A stretch of DNA of 64,000 nt from Bugula neritina (taxonomy: Eukaryota; Bryozoa; Gymnolaemata; Cheilostomatida; Bugulidae), in the NCBI GenBank assembly GCA_964035545.1, contig OZ037771.1, positions 2,718,628 through 2,782,627 of the forward strand, written 5' to 3'. The notes beneath the pieces were generated by a model. The model was not told the DNA's origin, ran no database searches, and saw only the letters and a program-made list of their open reading frames with translations. The first letter of the stretch is position 1; each line of letters starts with the position of its first letter. A program made the translations under genes and the position numbers. Below are positions 12,832 through 25,900 of the stretch, one piece after another.

Positions 12832-13734
12832 CCTGAAAAGATGTGACGAAACAACACAAAACATGTGTTTCTAATTTCATACTGGATGACTCATGTAATT
12901 GTCACGTGACCAACAAAACAAAAACTTTTAGTACACTACTAACCGTTAATGTTCTAATGTTCATTCAACATCCCATTGGCTACGGTTACCTGCATGTGGG
13001 ATCAAGTACTCAGTTAACCAATCAAATAGAGTTTTAGAGACAAGGTCATGTGCACCAGAAATCAGAAAAACATCACTATTTAGAAAGCTGTGGCTATGCT
13101 AACCCACACACATAAAAGTGATCGGCTCATATACCATGGAATGTGTTGTCATGTTGTTTAATTTATCATCTAAATCAGAAGACGAGCTTAGTAACTATTG
13201 AGTCACGTAGCAACATGTTAGTTTAATATATGCGGGCTATATTAGTTTATTTAGTACATGCAAGATAAGAGCTTCAAATATAATGCATGGCAACCTACTC
13301 AAAACTCAGCAAAAAACAATTATCAATCATAATTTTGGCAATCTAGTAGTTCGCAACACTAAATAACAATTCACTTTGAGTAGAAGCTGTTTTTAGTAGC
13401 AGATTCAAATTGATAAGTGAGCTGTATTATAATATCCACATTACAAATATAAAGAATTATGTAATAAATATCATAGCAATTATCAAACTTCAAACTTGCA
13501 GTCATTGGAGTTTGAATACTGATTATTTTATACATGTATAATAATACTTTGTTGTAATGCATTGTTTACTTATTTTTGAATAACTTATAATAAACATGCC
13601 AAAATCTTCCAAAGAGAATGTAAAGATATTTATCCGTCAATACAAATATGTAAAAGTATTTTGTCATTGTTTTCACCTGGTTAAGGTGTAGTGATATAAT
13701 CATCTTCTATATGAAGTGGTTAGAAAGGATGTCT

Positions 13735-14066
13735 TTATACACACACACACGCACACACGCACACACAGCACACACACAGCACACAGCACACAGCACACAC
13801 AGCACACACACACACACAGCACACACAGCACACACAGCACACACAGCACACACAGCACACACAGCACACACAGCACACACAGCACACAGCACACACAGCA
13901 CACACAGCACACACAGCACACAGCACACACAGCACACACAGCACACACAGCACACACAGCACACACAGCACACACAGCACACACAGCACACACAGCACAC
14001 ACAGCACACACAGCACACACAGCACACACAGCACACACAGCACACACAGCACACACAGCACACACA
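13735..14066. repeat. CACACACAG minisatellite (9-base unit)
   Basis: About 330 bases are made of nine-base CACACACAG-type units with a few variants near the left end. Because the unit length is a multiple of three, several frames stay open on both strands and give artificial His/Thr/Ser or Cys/Val/Ala ORFs. Alternating purine-pyrimidine sequence of this type can adopt Z-DNA. It lies inside the third flank copy and is absent from the other two. Confidence 0.95.
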
Positions 14067-14698
14067 AAATGGTTCTACCTTAAAGCATGCCTATATTAAA
14101 AGAAGAGCTAGTGTAAGCCAAAGAGCTGATATTTCCATTCTAATCATAAAGGGTTTTCTGTAAATGTTTCAAAAGGTATGGAAAATCATCAGCAAAATTT
14201 CGCAATAAAGTTTCAAGAAAGCACTGGAAATGAGGCTCTTTGTCAGGTTTGTTTATCCCCAAATCTTGTGCCAAAAATGCTTCCTTATAGCAATAAAATA
14301 TGTCCCACAGAGCATAGTCTAGGTTTAAAGTAAATAATTCCTATCAAATGGGTGGTGGCATGTGCCTGCCTACAAACACCTCAGTCAACTAGATCTCAAG
14401 CTTTAACCTAATTATCTGTTTTATGTCAAGTAAACAGCACCTGATTATAATAACAAAGACATCAAGCTGCTGCCTCTAATATAATAATAGTTTATGAGGT
14501 GATATCCTGGTATATCTAGGGTAGTATATCCTTATTGCTATGAATAAAACATGTTTGTACTATATATTTTAGTAACGTGTGACTCATCAACATGTGATAC
14601 TACTGATGTACAGAGCTGCAACCTCAAAGTGTTTGGGGTTTGGGGTGGTTAAAAAGCCTAATTTTTTATACTTAAGTGTTTCACTATCACATAAATAA

Positions 14699-14699
<1 letters not shown>

Positions 14700-14731
<32 letters not shown>
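14700..14731. repeat. Poly-C run of 32 bases
   Basis: This is an uninterrupted homopolymer of C at the right part of the third flank copy. Shorter poly-C tracts occur at 1576-1591 and 7812-7828, but at different relative positions in the unit, so they are not simple orthologues. The exact length may be affected by sequencing error. Confidence 0.9.
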
Positions 14732-14732
<1 letters not shown>

Positions 14733-14815
14733 AATCTGCAAACCAAGAAGCACATTATGAAATACCATCCTGTTTTAGTGATCATTGCAAAACTCCCTTA
14801 CTCAATGCTAACCTA

Positions 14816-16565
14816 TATTGTAATATAACGTAATATACTATATTAGCATAATGCATTATATCATATAGAATATATTTTATAGTATAATTTATTTTATTTA
14901 TACAATATATAATGTTGCTGCATGATATATTATATTGCTAATACATACTGTATTGTTTAATTTTATATTATTGTGCATAGTATATAATATATCTTATTAT
15001 GTTCATTGAGATTGTTGAAAAGTTAAAAAAAACAACCTAATAACTACAGAAGGTACACACCTAGCAATATCAATTAAAACCAAATTTCACGCACCAACAG
15101 CAGTACCAACAGGCTATTAGTTACATTTATATATAATGTACTATATATTATATAATATACTATATATTATATAATATACAAAGTTGAGGGTATTCTCCCA
15201 AATATAACAATTATATTTTTCAAATTTTGCTTGATTTCTGACACAGCCTGAATTTTTCTATTTCTTTATTGTATAATTTTCAATGCAAAAAGTAAAAATC
15301 AAGTTGGGGGAACAGATGCAGCAAACCTCAAATTTTTTAGGCCTGCAAGATAGAGAATTAGGCTATGTTGTACTGCAAACAGTCAAGTACTTTGTGAATC
15401 AACTCACCTGGTTGTGATTTACATATTTTAATGTTAGTTCATGCTTGAAAAACTTATCCTATAAACCAGTATAATGATTTATCCTGCATTGCACTGCTAC
15501 TGTACTGTACATTGTACTGTTAGCTGCACTCAGGGTGATATATCAGAGTGGCAGCAATGGCTAATGAGGCATTGTCCTCACTTTGTCTTTTAACCCTTTG
15601 GTTGTAAGGAGACAGAAATTACAGTAGCCTCAAACTTCTAAACTTCTATATATGAGTTTCGTAATTTTCTTCAAAAAATAATTAATGAAAAAGTTAACAA
15701 ATTTGAGGAAAGTTTTTGCTATGAGTATTAAAACAACAAATGCACTTAGTGTAACAGTATTCCACCATTGTTTCACTTAAGTAAATATCAAATATACAGT
15801 AACAGCTGTTTACCTCAAACTTTGCATAAACACATGAACTTGAAGTTTGTAAATTTGTTTGAGTCTCATTTTTACAAGCTAGTGTAATCTAGTTATTTTA
15901 TTCTTAGCTGTTTATAGTCAATAATTCCGGTGAAATTTTCCAACCAGCAAAATAGAGTATGTATTTTTAGAATACAGCCTCAGAATATTTATAGTATTTT
16001 TGGCTCTTAGCTGCTTGAATCATGTATAGCATAGTGTTATGCTACGGCAGCTTCTACAAAAATTAGCATCTTTTTTTGTAAAATTTCTTTCAGGAGCTGT
16101 CTAATCTACACTCGTGAAGTTGCTGCATGTTTCCTAGTTTTATTGACTGACAGTTTTTCTTTTGCAATTTTTAAAATTGTAGAAGTTAGCATAAAGTTAT
16201 AGATGTCAAAATCAAGTCATGATATTCTACATGGGTGCAGTTTAGTAACATGATAGGTTGTCTATTTGTAAAATAAAAAACAATCTTGCTTGAAACATGA
16301 ATCAATTAAAAATCATTAACTCAAGTTAAGCAAAAATCTAACTCTCCGCGCCAAACAGTGATGTTTATTCTCTGTAGCTCCACATGTTTGTTTACCTACA
16401 TAAATTAGCATAATGGTGAGTAACGATCCTACTTAACTTTGGATAATTTAGTGATATATGCGCTTAAACCTATGATTTGCTTCTCAATAATTTGTGTGTT
16501 TTTATGCATCTTTATGAATCAGCACCACCACGCATCATACTCACACAAATAAAGAAGGATCTAAC
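14816..16565. other. AT-rich intergenic stretch without a recognised gene
   Basis: No coding signal was seen on either strand. The part at about 14,820-15,000 is rich in ATAT/TATA steps. Around 15,131-15,179 a TATATATTATATAATATAC-like unit is repeated and is nearly self-complementary. A candidate AATAAA for the THSD1-like gene lies at its right edge (minus strand, near 16,566-16,571). Confidence 0.6.
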
Positions 16566-16943
16566 TTTATTTTGAGTGTATTTTTAGTTCATATAGCTGC
16601 ACTGTATAGCTGTATTTACATAAAATGCGCAGAATTAACACATGGTTTCACTATTTACAATTTGCACGGTACTAAAAACAATAACATAACATAAAAATTC
16701 TGAACTGAAGATAAGTTAAATTAATAAATTATTAAACATGAATTCTGATTGGCCAAACTGGCTGAGCTTGAGATCCTAACTCAGTAAAAAGAGAGATTAC
16801 GGCTAAATTAAATATATTATATTATATGTGCGACAAATATATTTCAATAAAAATAAAACATATTTCTTCTGAATATAGATATGGCATAGTAAGAGTTGAA
16901 TGTATATGGTGAAGTTTGCGTGAGATGGTTTCCGTGGTTACAG

Positions 16944-19900
16944 TTAAAGAGGCGGAGGGAGGTAATCATCATAATCATAGCTGTCTGAGGTGGTAGCTGA
17001 TTGCGATTTGGCTGCATGATTTAAACCCGTGTTTTTATATAATAACTTGGGGCCTTCTTTTGGGCGATCAACTGATGGTGTTGCCAATCTCGAGGCCGTC
17101 TGGGCTTCATTTAACTTCGGCATCACCTGTGATGACTGTAGACTACCTGGTGCTTGCTTAACTGACAACTTCGGTATTAATGATTTACCAGATTTTGACA
17201 CTCGGTGCAAGGTGGGAGTTTCCACAATGTCAGCTGGTTTGCTCTGCATGCTGTCATCACAAATATGTTCAATTATTGCAGACGTACCCGAAGCAGTTTG
17301 ATTGGCAGAAGAGTTGAGCATATAATCAGCAAAGTGAGAAGGAGGCGGGGTTATCCCCGGTACAGAATGTCTACTACGAGGACTATCTGCTGGTGGAGGT
17401 AATATTGAAACAGGAGGAGAGAAGCTGTCGCTGTCAGTGTGACTCGCGCCGTCCGGTTTCAAAAGAACTCTGGGAAAGACGGATGTACTGTCAGCGGTTT
17501 CTGGAGTCACGTTGCTGCCGCTGTCACATGTCACCTGTTGTCGAAGTGTCTGACTGTTGGGTGTGCTGTGACGGGTGGGCAGCTCTTTTGACAGCTGCTT
17601 GACTGAACAATCGCTTGCATTTCCAGACTTTTCTCTGATTCTCTGAAGTACTGGCGCCACTATACTTTCTCTACCTTTAGATGATAGATTTGACTGAGTA
17701 GAACCAGTGTTTGCTAAGGAGTTGTAACCGTCATCTAAACATGGCGACCTGCAAATCATCATAACAAAACCTTAATAAGCTGAACTTCTAGAATGCTTAG
17801 TAGATTTACTTATGATGCAGGAGCAGCCATAAAGAAATACTAATAAACAAAATTCTTTAATTTTCTAGGTGAATTTTCACAAGAACATAACTTTTTTGCT
17901 TTTTTTTCAGTTCTAGAAAACAACCTTTTCTCAATTTCTCCATGACTGCACCTACCTCAACTTATCAAAAGATAATTTTTTCAGGTTCGCAACAAAAATA
18001 TTAGTTTTAATCCTTTCAATGTTGGATTGCACTCGAAACTTCGAGAAATAATTGCAATATATGAAATAAAACAATGCTATAGTTGCAAATATATGATACA
18101 TATTCGTTTAGTACATTATTTTGTAATATCTAAATAATATACGGAAGTCTAGGGGTGAAATCTGATTTTAGCTATCTGTTTAATCCTGGATTTTCATGAT
18201 GAATCAAGCATTGCAATGAGGAAGGTCTGACAGGATTACAGGGTTCACTGCACGCAAGTTGCTCTTAGCGTAATACTCAGATAGAAACTGTGACTATTAC
18301 ATTGAACTGAACACCCACCTTTGTCCATTCACTAATAAGGCAGAAGGATCGTTGGCTATAGGTGAGACAGTGGGGGATAACTCCGAACTGGTATTTTCTA
18401 CTGGAGTAGTATGCGGTACTGGGTGAACCTCAGCAGAAGTGTTTACCAACTCACTCTGGTTGTTGGAGCCAGTGGAGGAAAGGTGGTTGATTAAAGCTCT
18501 GTACTCACTAGTAATTCAAATATAAATAGTTATATAACAAATAATGCAGACCATAAAATTATAGTATATGATAATATAATGTAAAAAATAAAACAATCAC
18601 TTTTACAAGCCCAACATTCAAGGTAGCCTAGTTTGAAAAAATTACACAGAGATATACAATAGAGCATTAAGTGTGCATGAATCTACCTAGAAAAACTGGG
18701 TATGTTAGTGTAGAGATTTAACCTGGTGGTATGTTCAAAGCACAAATTAGTACCAATACATATATTGTACTCTATACTGTAATTTTGTTACTAGCTATAA
18801 ATCATAATTTATATTTAATTGAATTTAGAGCAAACTATTAGGCAGTAGATTTGATTAGGTATCATTCATGAATCAGAACAAGCGCAAATAAAAACATATT
18901 ATAACAGATACCAGCATGATACTACACACCCAAATATTAGCTATTTTATCTGCAAATTTCTCATGATCACATGCTTGGATAAGATTGTTTATAATTTCAG
19001 GAGATATAAATTATAATTGACTTCTAAAAATGACAAGTGATTCACAGTCAGGTGCAGCCGGATAATGAGTAAATAAGAATACATAGTGACGTGTTGATTG
19101 AAAGCAGCAGTGGTAAAGAATCTGCATTATACTGCATGCTATATATCTGCTAGATGTTGGGCAACATGTAGCATCATAACATCTGTAACTAATCCCAACA
19201 AAACAGTTAATATGCTTGTGTTTTGATAAGCTTCATGACTTTACAAGTTGCCATATCATTTCCCAACATCCTGTTAGAGTTATGCTATTTAATCTGCATG
19301 CCCTCAACTAGTTCTAATTTATCACACCTTCTGGGAATAAAACCAATACTATTGCAAACCTAACATTAAGGACAATTCTAGTTCAAACAATACACACAGG
19401 TATACAATAGAGCAATTATACACAAATTAATGGGTATGTTGGTGCAGATATTTAACCTGGTGAATGTCTAAAGCACAACTTAGAACAGGTACATAGCATA
19501 GCTGTTATTAGCTAAATGCAAAGCGGTGTGTTAATATTTCACCTGTTGCTATTTTCATAAAAACAGCAATAATAAACCGTATATAACAGTACAGGGTGTG
19601 CATATGTTGAATATGTGACAGTTGACAGTGGAGAAGTAGCAAAACTATCAAAATAAATTGTAGGAAATTTTATAAAATCAAATTTATGACAAAACTATTC
19701 AACATGCAAGTATTGTGGAATAGATTAGAGTTTTCTTACCTATCAGCATTGACTTGAGTTGTGTTTGGTTTTCCCACTGGTAAACCGCGGATTAATTTGT
19801 CTAACTCTGATTGGTCAGTTAAGCTAGCCGGCTTCCTGTATTTTGGCTTATGTCGCTTTCTCTTTGGTTTCTAAAGTAAAGATTACAGAGTCTAGAAATT

Positions 19901-22900
19901 TTGTTCCTCTTTCAGAAGTCTGAATGAGTGAGTCTATCAACAAGTAAACAAACAAAATGCTAGAGTCTAAATTGTGAACAACAACTTTTGATTTTTAAAA
20001 CTTATTCAACCACTTTTTCTAAAATTCTTAATTTCAACTACTTCTCAGGGCTATGTTAAAAATTGAGATGAGTAAAAAGTTTTCTAACCAAAGTTTCTTT
20101 ACTAATGACTTGATGTAAACATTTAAACAAACTGTAGCTACCATAGTCTGAAGTCCGGTTGCTTAGCAACAATATAATATGGCGAATATTAAGAGTTATC
20201 TTACCTTATGCCTTGAGTTCCTGTTCAAGGAGGGAGACCTGTAGTTGAGCTCATGATTGAAGTGACTCACCATTGACTCATCAGGAGGGGACGCTAGCAG
20301 ACGTCTCTCAGCAGGGGACAGAAGAGTGTGGAGCACGTCTGTGCTGTGCACAAAATCCTCAGGCTTTATGTGGTACGGGTCAGGCAAGTTTGCCACAAGC
20401 ATAGCGTTATGTTGCACCGTCTGGTCTGGAATGTAGACAGTTGAGTATATTGTATATTTCAGTGTACAAATTAAATTCTTGAAAAAACATCTGTCATATC
20501 TTTATAAAATAAAATGAAAATGAGCAAGTGGACAGAGAAAAAAAGGAAAATTATTTTTTCAAGTACAACAGAATGATTTAAAAGCTATATTCTAGACACA
20601 ACATAAGTTTCTACAGATAATCTTTTCTTGAAGATTTTAAATAGTACAAGGCAAGTTTTGCTCTATAATATTGGCATTTTCCGATTACAGATTATTTGGT
20701 ATTGGATTGTCTAACCGTGAAGGTTACGCTTGCGATGCGACTTCCGTGTTCGTCTCGTAGGATACGTGTCAGCATCAACATTGTGTGTTCTAGAGTGATT
20801 CGCCCTCTTGGACGGTCGATCAGCATTCCCGTGGCGGTGATGATGTTTGGATGGTTGAAATGGCAGCGATGTTGGCCGTGAGGGGTGGTGCTTATGATGA
20901 ATATCTTGCTGGGACTGCTGCCCTTTCTTTGACGTTTTCACTGTATTGAGGGATGTCGTTCCGTCACCAAACTGGCAGTACTGGCCATCTTTTACCTGCA
21001 ATCACGTAACGTCAAACAAACATGGAAATTTATCATAAAGCTGCTGTATTCAAACTTGTACTGAAGCAATATTTTCATATTTTGAAGAAAGGTTTTTCAA
21101 ACTGTCATACCCTCTCATAAAATTTTAAAACTTTGTAGATTTTTAGTTGCTATTGTTGAAATTCATCAGCACGCAAATTAAAATATTAAAATATATAATA
21201 TGTATATAATATTAATATATATTTTTTTTAGATGTGACCAGTGACTGTTTCAAAACATTAGCAACATTCAACTTAATAAACCATTATCATACTAGGAAAT
21301 TAAGTCACCACTGCTGCACGTTGCCTTAATACCACAAGTGAACTAATTTACCTGCATGACTATATGATTAGGACTATCCTCTACATCAGATTTCATTGGT
21401 CGAGAGAGTCGCCTTCTCCTGTATATAAGAACTCCGACTATGACTGGCACCAACACACTACCTGTCACAATTCCAGCTATTATAGTGGGCAACTCCCACT
21501 TTGATTGCACTGTTTCAGATGTCGCCAATTCAACATGGCCAGACGATGAAGAAACTAGAAGTATAAGACAGTTGTAAGATATCTATTCAATCTGTCCCAC
21601 CAAAAGAATAGGCAAGTTTTTCTATTGAGTAGAATACTACTAAGTTTAAAATGTCATATTTTAAAAAAGACTTTCTGGCAACTCAACTTTTACTTTAAAA
21701 TGAACTAAAACTGTTACTTTGGGAAAGAAATACAATCTCTAATCCATTTAGAATAATATGAAAAATTATAAAATGTGTTTATTTTTCAATTTTTGAGGCT
21801 TTAGTATACTTTAAGTTAATTATATATCCATTTATAAGCAATTATTTAAAATACAAAACATTGTAATCTGAAAACATAACTCCAAATACATTGCAGAATA
21901 AAAACATAACTAATATTATTTCCTGCAGGGGGAACGTAATTTAAACTACAAGTTTTCAAAGTCTATTAAATAAGCTCTGTATATATTTGTCTATATACAT
22001 AAATACAAGCTAAATGTAAAGCAGATTGAATCTGTATGTCCCACAATGCATAGAATATCCTTTCTAGCATACCTGTCATGCTATAGACTCCTATGAACAA
22101 GTCGGGGTAGTCTGGTACAAGTTCACTGGACATGAATTCAATGTGGAGATAATTACTAGATGATATAATAGATAGATCTTCAAAGTCTTCATTACCCTTG
22201 AGATCAAATAGTAGGCTGGCATCAAATGTAGCCCCATCTCTTATCTATAACATAGTTAGACTCCCCAGCTAAAGAATTAGTTAAATAACATTATAAAAGG
22301 TGAACTAATATAATTTGTTATCACTTTTACCAACTTAATCATAAAAAGGTTTTGCTGCCTATAAATTGAGTTTATTAAACAGTAAAAATTTGAAATTAAG
22401 GACTAATTTTGATAAATTTTATTAATCAAAATAATTTTTTGCTAAAACCCTGTAGCCTCAAATTCACCACCTTTTCCCTTTGCAAGTGACCATTTGATAT
22501 TAGTATATTATGTAAAAACTTCAATTTGTCTTCATGCAGCAGAGATAAGTGATCAACATACCTTTAGTATTTGTCCTGCGGCATTCCATTTGAAATTAGT
22601 TAAGTTTAGTTGAATCACAGCATTGGGTGGTGCTTCAAGAGTCCAAACTATGTGCACCTTGTAGTCTTTAGTCCCCGGGCAAGACCTACAAATATAATGG
22701 GAATCATTTTGACAACAGAAAACTAAATTAAGATCTCTAAAATATTTATTTTTGCTACTTTTTATGAAACAAGAATCACTTATACCTAGTCGTGGCAATA
22801 ATTTAAAAGTCATGTCTCAATACTTAATAACATACAGACTGCAAATGGCTTTTGGCATTTAGCTGTTAGCATACAATATAATTATAATATCACTATTGAC

Positions 22901-25900
22901 AGCTTTAACTGATATATAATTTCAGCAAATACATATGATGAAGTGGTTTTAAATTAATGTATATAATAGTATATTGCTGAAGGCCATTTCAAATGTATTG
23001 ACTACTTTGGACGACTTAAGATGTGCTAAAAAGTCTCCATTATTGATTTGAAATCATGTGACAGCAACTTTCACAGCTCAGTTGAATAATGAATAGCTTT
23101 CAATACATGGCCTGTTACTAAATGCAAAATTAAATAGTTATTTGCAAACATGCATCAAACTAGACGAATACCTTCCAGGAATAATCAGCCCATCTGATTG
23201 GGTCAGAGAGCAGCCACACCCACACTGCAGAGCTTTATTAGTAGGTCTTTTAGGTTTAACCGGATTTACTGGCTTTAATTCTATTCCTGAGCATAAAATT
23301 TGACAAGATAAGAAAAACGAACACAAAATTGGTAGTCAACACCATTTGTTAGAAAAATTCATTTGCCCTGCACAGATGTATGTTTTTGCTTCGCTGCAAG
23401 ACTTGAAGGACAGCGCAGGAACTCATAGCTCGGTTTTCTCGTAGACAGAATTAAATGGAGTTAATAAAACGGCCAATGTATGAAAACATGCCACTGCAAG
23501 CATTTTTGTATTCATTGACAGCTTAGCCACCATTTTGCTACTTCATTGACCCTTGCATAGCCTGTGACATAAATTGATTTAACAAGATCCACAGTCTAAT
23601 TTTTAGACAACTCCAGTTAATCCAATAAACTACTGCATATTGGCTCTTGTCATTGGATGACATTTTATGTGGAAGTTGCTTACCTTCGCTGCACTCAATC
23701 TCACATTGTCTATACTGATAGGAGTCGTCCCCCTTGCAGAACTGCCCACCGTTAGACGGGCTGGGATTATTGCAGTACCTATACCTAGACTGTGTACCAA
23801 GTATGCAGCTTCCAGAGCAATTTGACCAGGGGAGCCACGCAGACCACTGTCCATCTACTGCTTGTCCAGCTGCAACACAGCTACAGTGTATGATCAAGGG
23901 CTCGCAACTCCAAGTGTAGCACTCCTCACACAAGAGTCATGTTAGCACCAAACATATTTCTCAAAAATGAAATTATTCATTTAGAAATTTTGTAAATTTC
24001 ATTGCATATTTCATTGTATAAAATCATAAAAACATAAGAGGTTTTGCAATTTTAAATTTGTTATACCAAAACAACACACTGCCAGGCTGAGATTTTTCAA
24101 CAAAACCTCCCTTAGATTGTACTGTTACTCAACCAAAGTCTATAAATAAAAACCAAGCATATTCTGCTATTATATCTAGTCTAAGCTCCTTGCATCTACA
24201 GAAAGGGACGATCTACAGTAGGTCTAACTGGTATATCTATAGTTGAGTTGGCTGGGAGACAAAATAAACAAGAGACGAAAACAGTCTACAAAAGCTCTAT
24301 ATACTTAGCCTACCTATAGTTTTGTTGGCCGGAAGACAGAATAGCCCGTGATCTGTAACAGCTTGATCTCTAGCTACTGTTTGATACTTGAAACAGTAAG
24401 TAGCAGGTCTGTTCTTCCAATGAAACTGTCTGATTCCATCGCAGTTGAAAGAGGTGGTGGAGGCATTGACCGGTGCTCTAGCCTCGTACATATACTCCAA
24501 CTCTCCCTAGAGATGGTGTCAAGTAGATCCATAGCAATGACAAAAATAAATCCATGTACTATTTACCAACATTAAATTCCAACTTGCCGAGGCAAATGTT
24601 GAAGAATTTATTAAGACTAGTATACATTGTGGGGTAGTTGTTGAAGGAAATGAAAAACTGAGTTTTACTAATGGTAACTGGTAACATAAAAAGTTGCCCA
24701 TTCAATAAATTAAAGCAGCTTCAGAAGCTTATAAACTTTTTATAGTATTACAATAAAAAGATGAAATGAATAAAGTAATCATACATTACTATCTTATAAT
24801 ATCCTTAAAAAATTAGAAAACACATTTACATGCAGTTTATTGCTAACTAATAGACTATCTTTACTAACTATTCAGGTATTAAATGTATTGGCATGGAGTT
24901 AAACAGCTGTAGTAAACTACCAAAGCAAAACAAAGGATATCAATTTTTAATTTTCTTTTTTTAAGTTGAAGTGTTTGAATTATGTATTAGTACACGCAGA
25001 TTAGAAGCAAAGCTCGCTTTATATAGCTGTCGTTATCGTCTCAGTTACACCACAAATATATCAATACAGGTAAACAGAGTGAGCGAGAACTTAAAACCTA
25101 AAGTATACATAACCTGACACTAGAAATAGTGGTTACACAAACAGATCTAGCTACTACAGTATGACATATGAAATGTTGTACACTACACTGTATATATTTA
25201 TTCTATATGTCCTAGTTTAAAGCATAACCCAGTAATATAGACTGTTCCTATGTAATACAAAGCTTCACTGACTTTCTTATTCTATATATATATATTATAT
25301 ATATAGCACAAAGCAGCCTAAAGGTTTTGCAATTAATACTTTCAACAAGATATAATATTAATAAAAATTTAATTTAAAAAAGTTAATTTAGATGTCTTTT
25401 TTGAATTTCAATTAAAATTTTAATCAAACAACAAAATGCAGCAAGCAGCCACATTTTTACAAATTGTTCAGTAGCTATACTATTGTATGGCTACACCATC
25501 ACATGGCTACACTATCTCATATCTACATTATTGTTTAGCTATACTATTGCATGGTTACACTATTGCATGGTTATATCATTGGTGATCATCAGCTATACTG
25601 TTGCCTAGTTACAACATTGCATGGTTACACTATTGCATAGCTATACTATTGCATAGTTACATCAATGAGGAATGACTCACAGGTGCCATTGATCTGCTGA
25701 TTCTAGCAAACATGTGGACATTGTCGGCCCTCCTCACACATCTCGGCCTTGTATAGTTTACCACAAGTTGTCCATCACATGGAAATATGCTCTTCTGCAC
25801 ACTGGATAGTTTGTAGTAATCTCCCCATGTCACACTCATCACATTTGATGTACTTATAGCAACATCCGGGTGCTGGGCTTCCCGGAGAATAACTTGATAG

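Larger units (their letters stand above)
12832..14815. repeat. Third, diverged copy of the tandem-unit upstream flank
   Basis: Homology to units 1 and 2 is clear at about 12,832-13,330, again at about 14,267-14,610, and faintly at about 14,765-14,815. Between these lie non-matching sequence and the minisatellite at 13,735-14,066. No gene was found. This is the outer edge of the array: no further copy follows to the right before the THSD1-like gene. Confidence 0.7.

Noticed and set aside
13700..14163. Several overlapping long open frames on both strands (His/Thr/Ser and Cys/Val/Ala repeats)
   Set aside because: They exist only because the minisatellite period of nine bases is a multiple of three; no splice context, conservation or flanking coding sequence supports them.
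17029..17602. Plus-strand ORFs opposite the last THSD1-like exon
   Set aside because: They are antisense shadows of an 805-base coding exon; the minus frame continues in phase from fifteen upstream exons.
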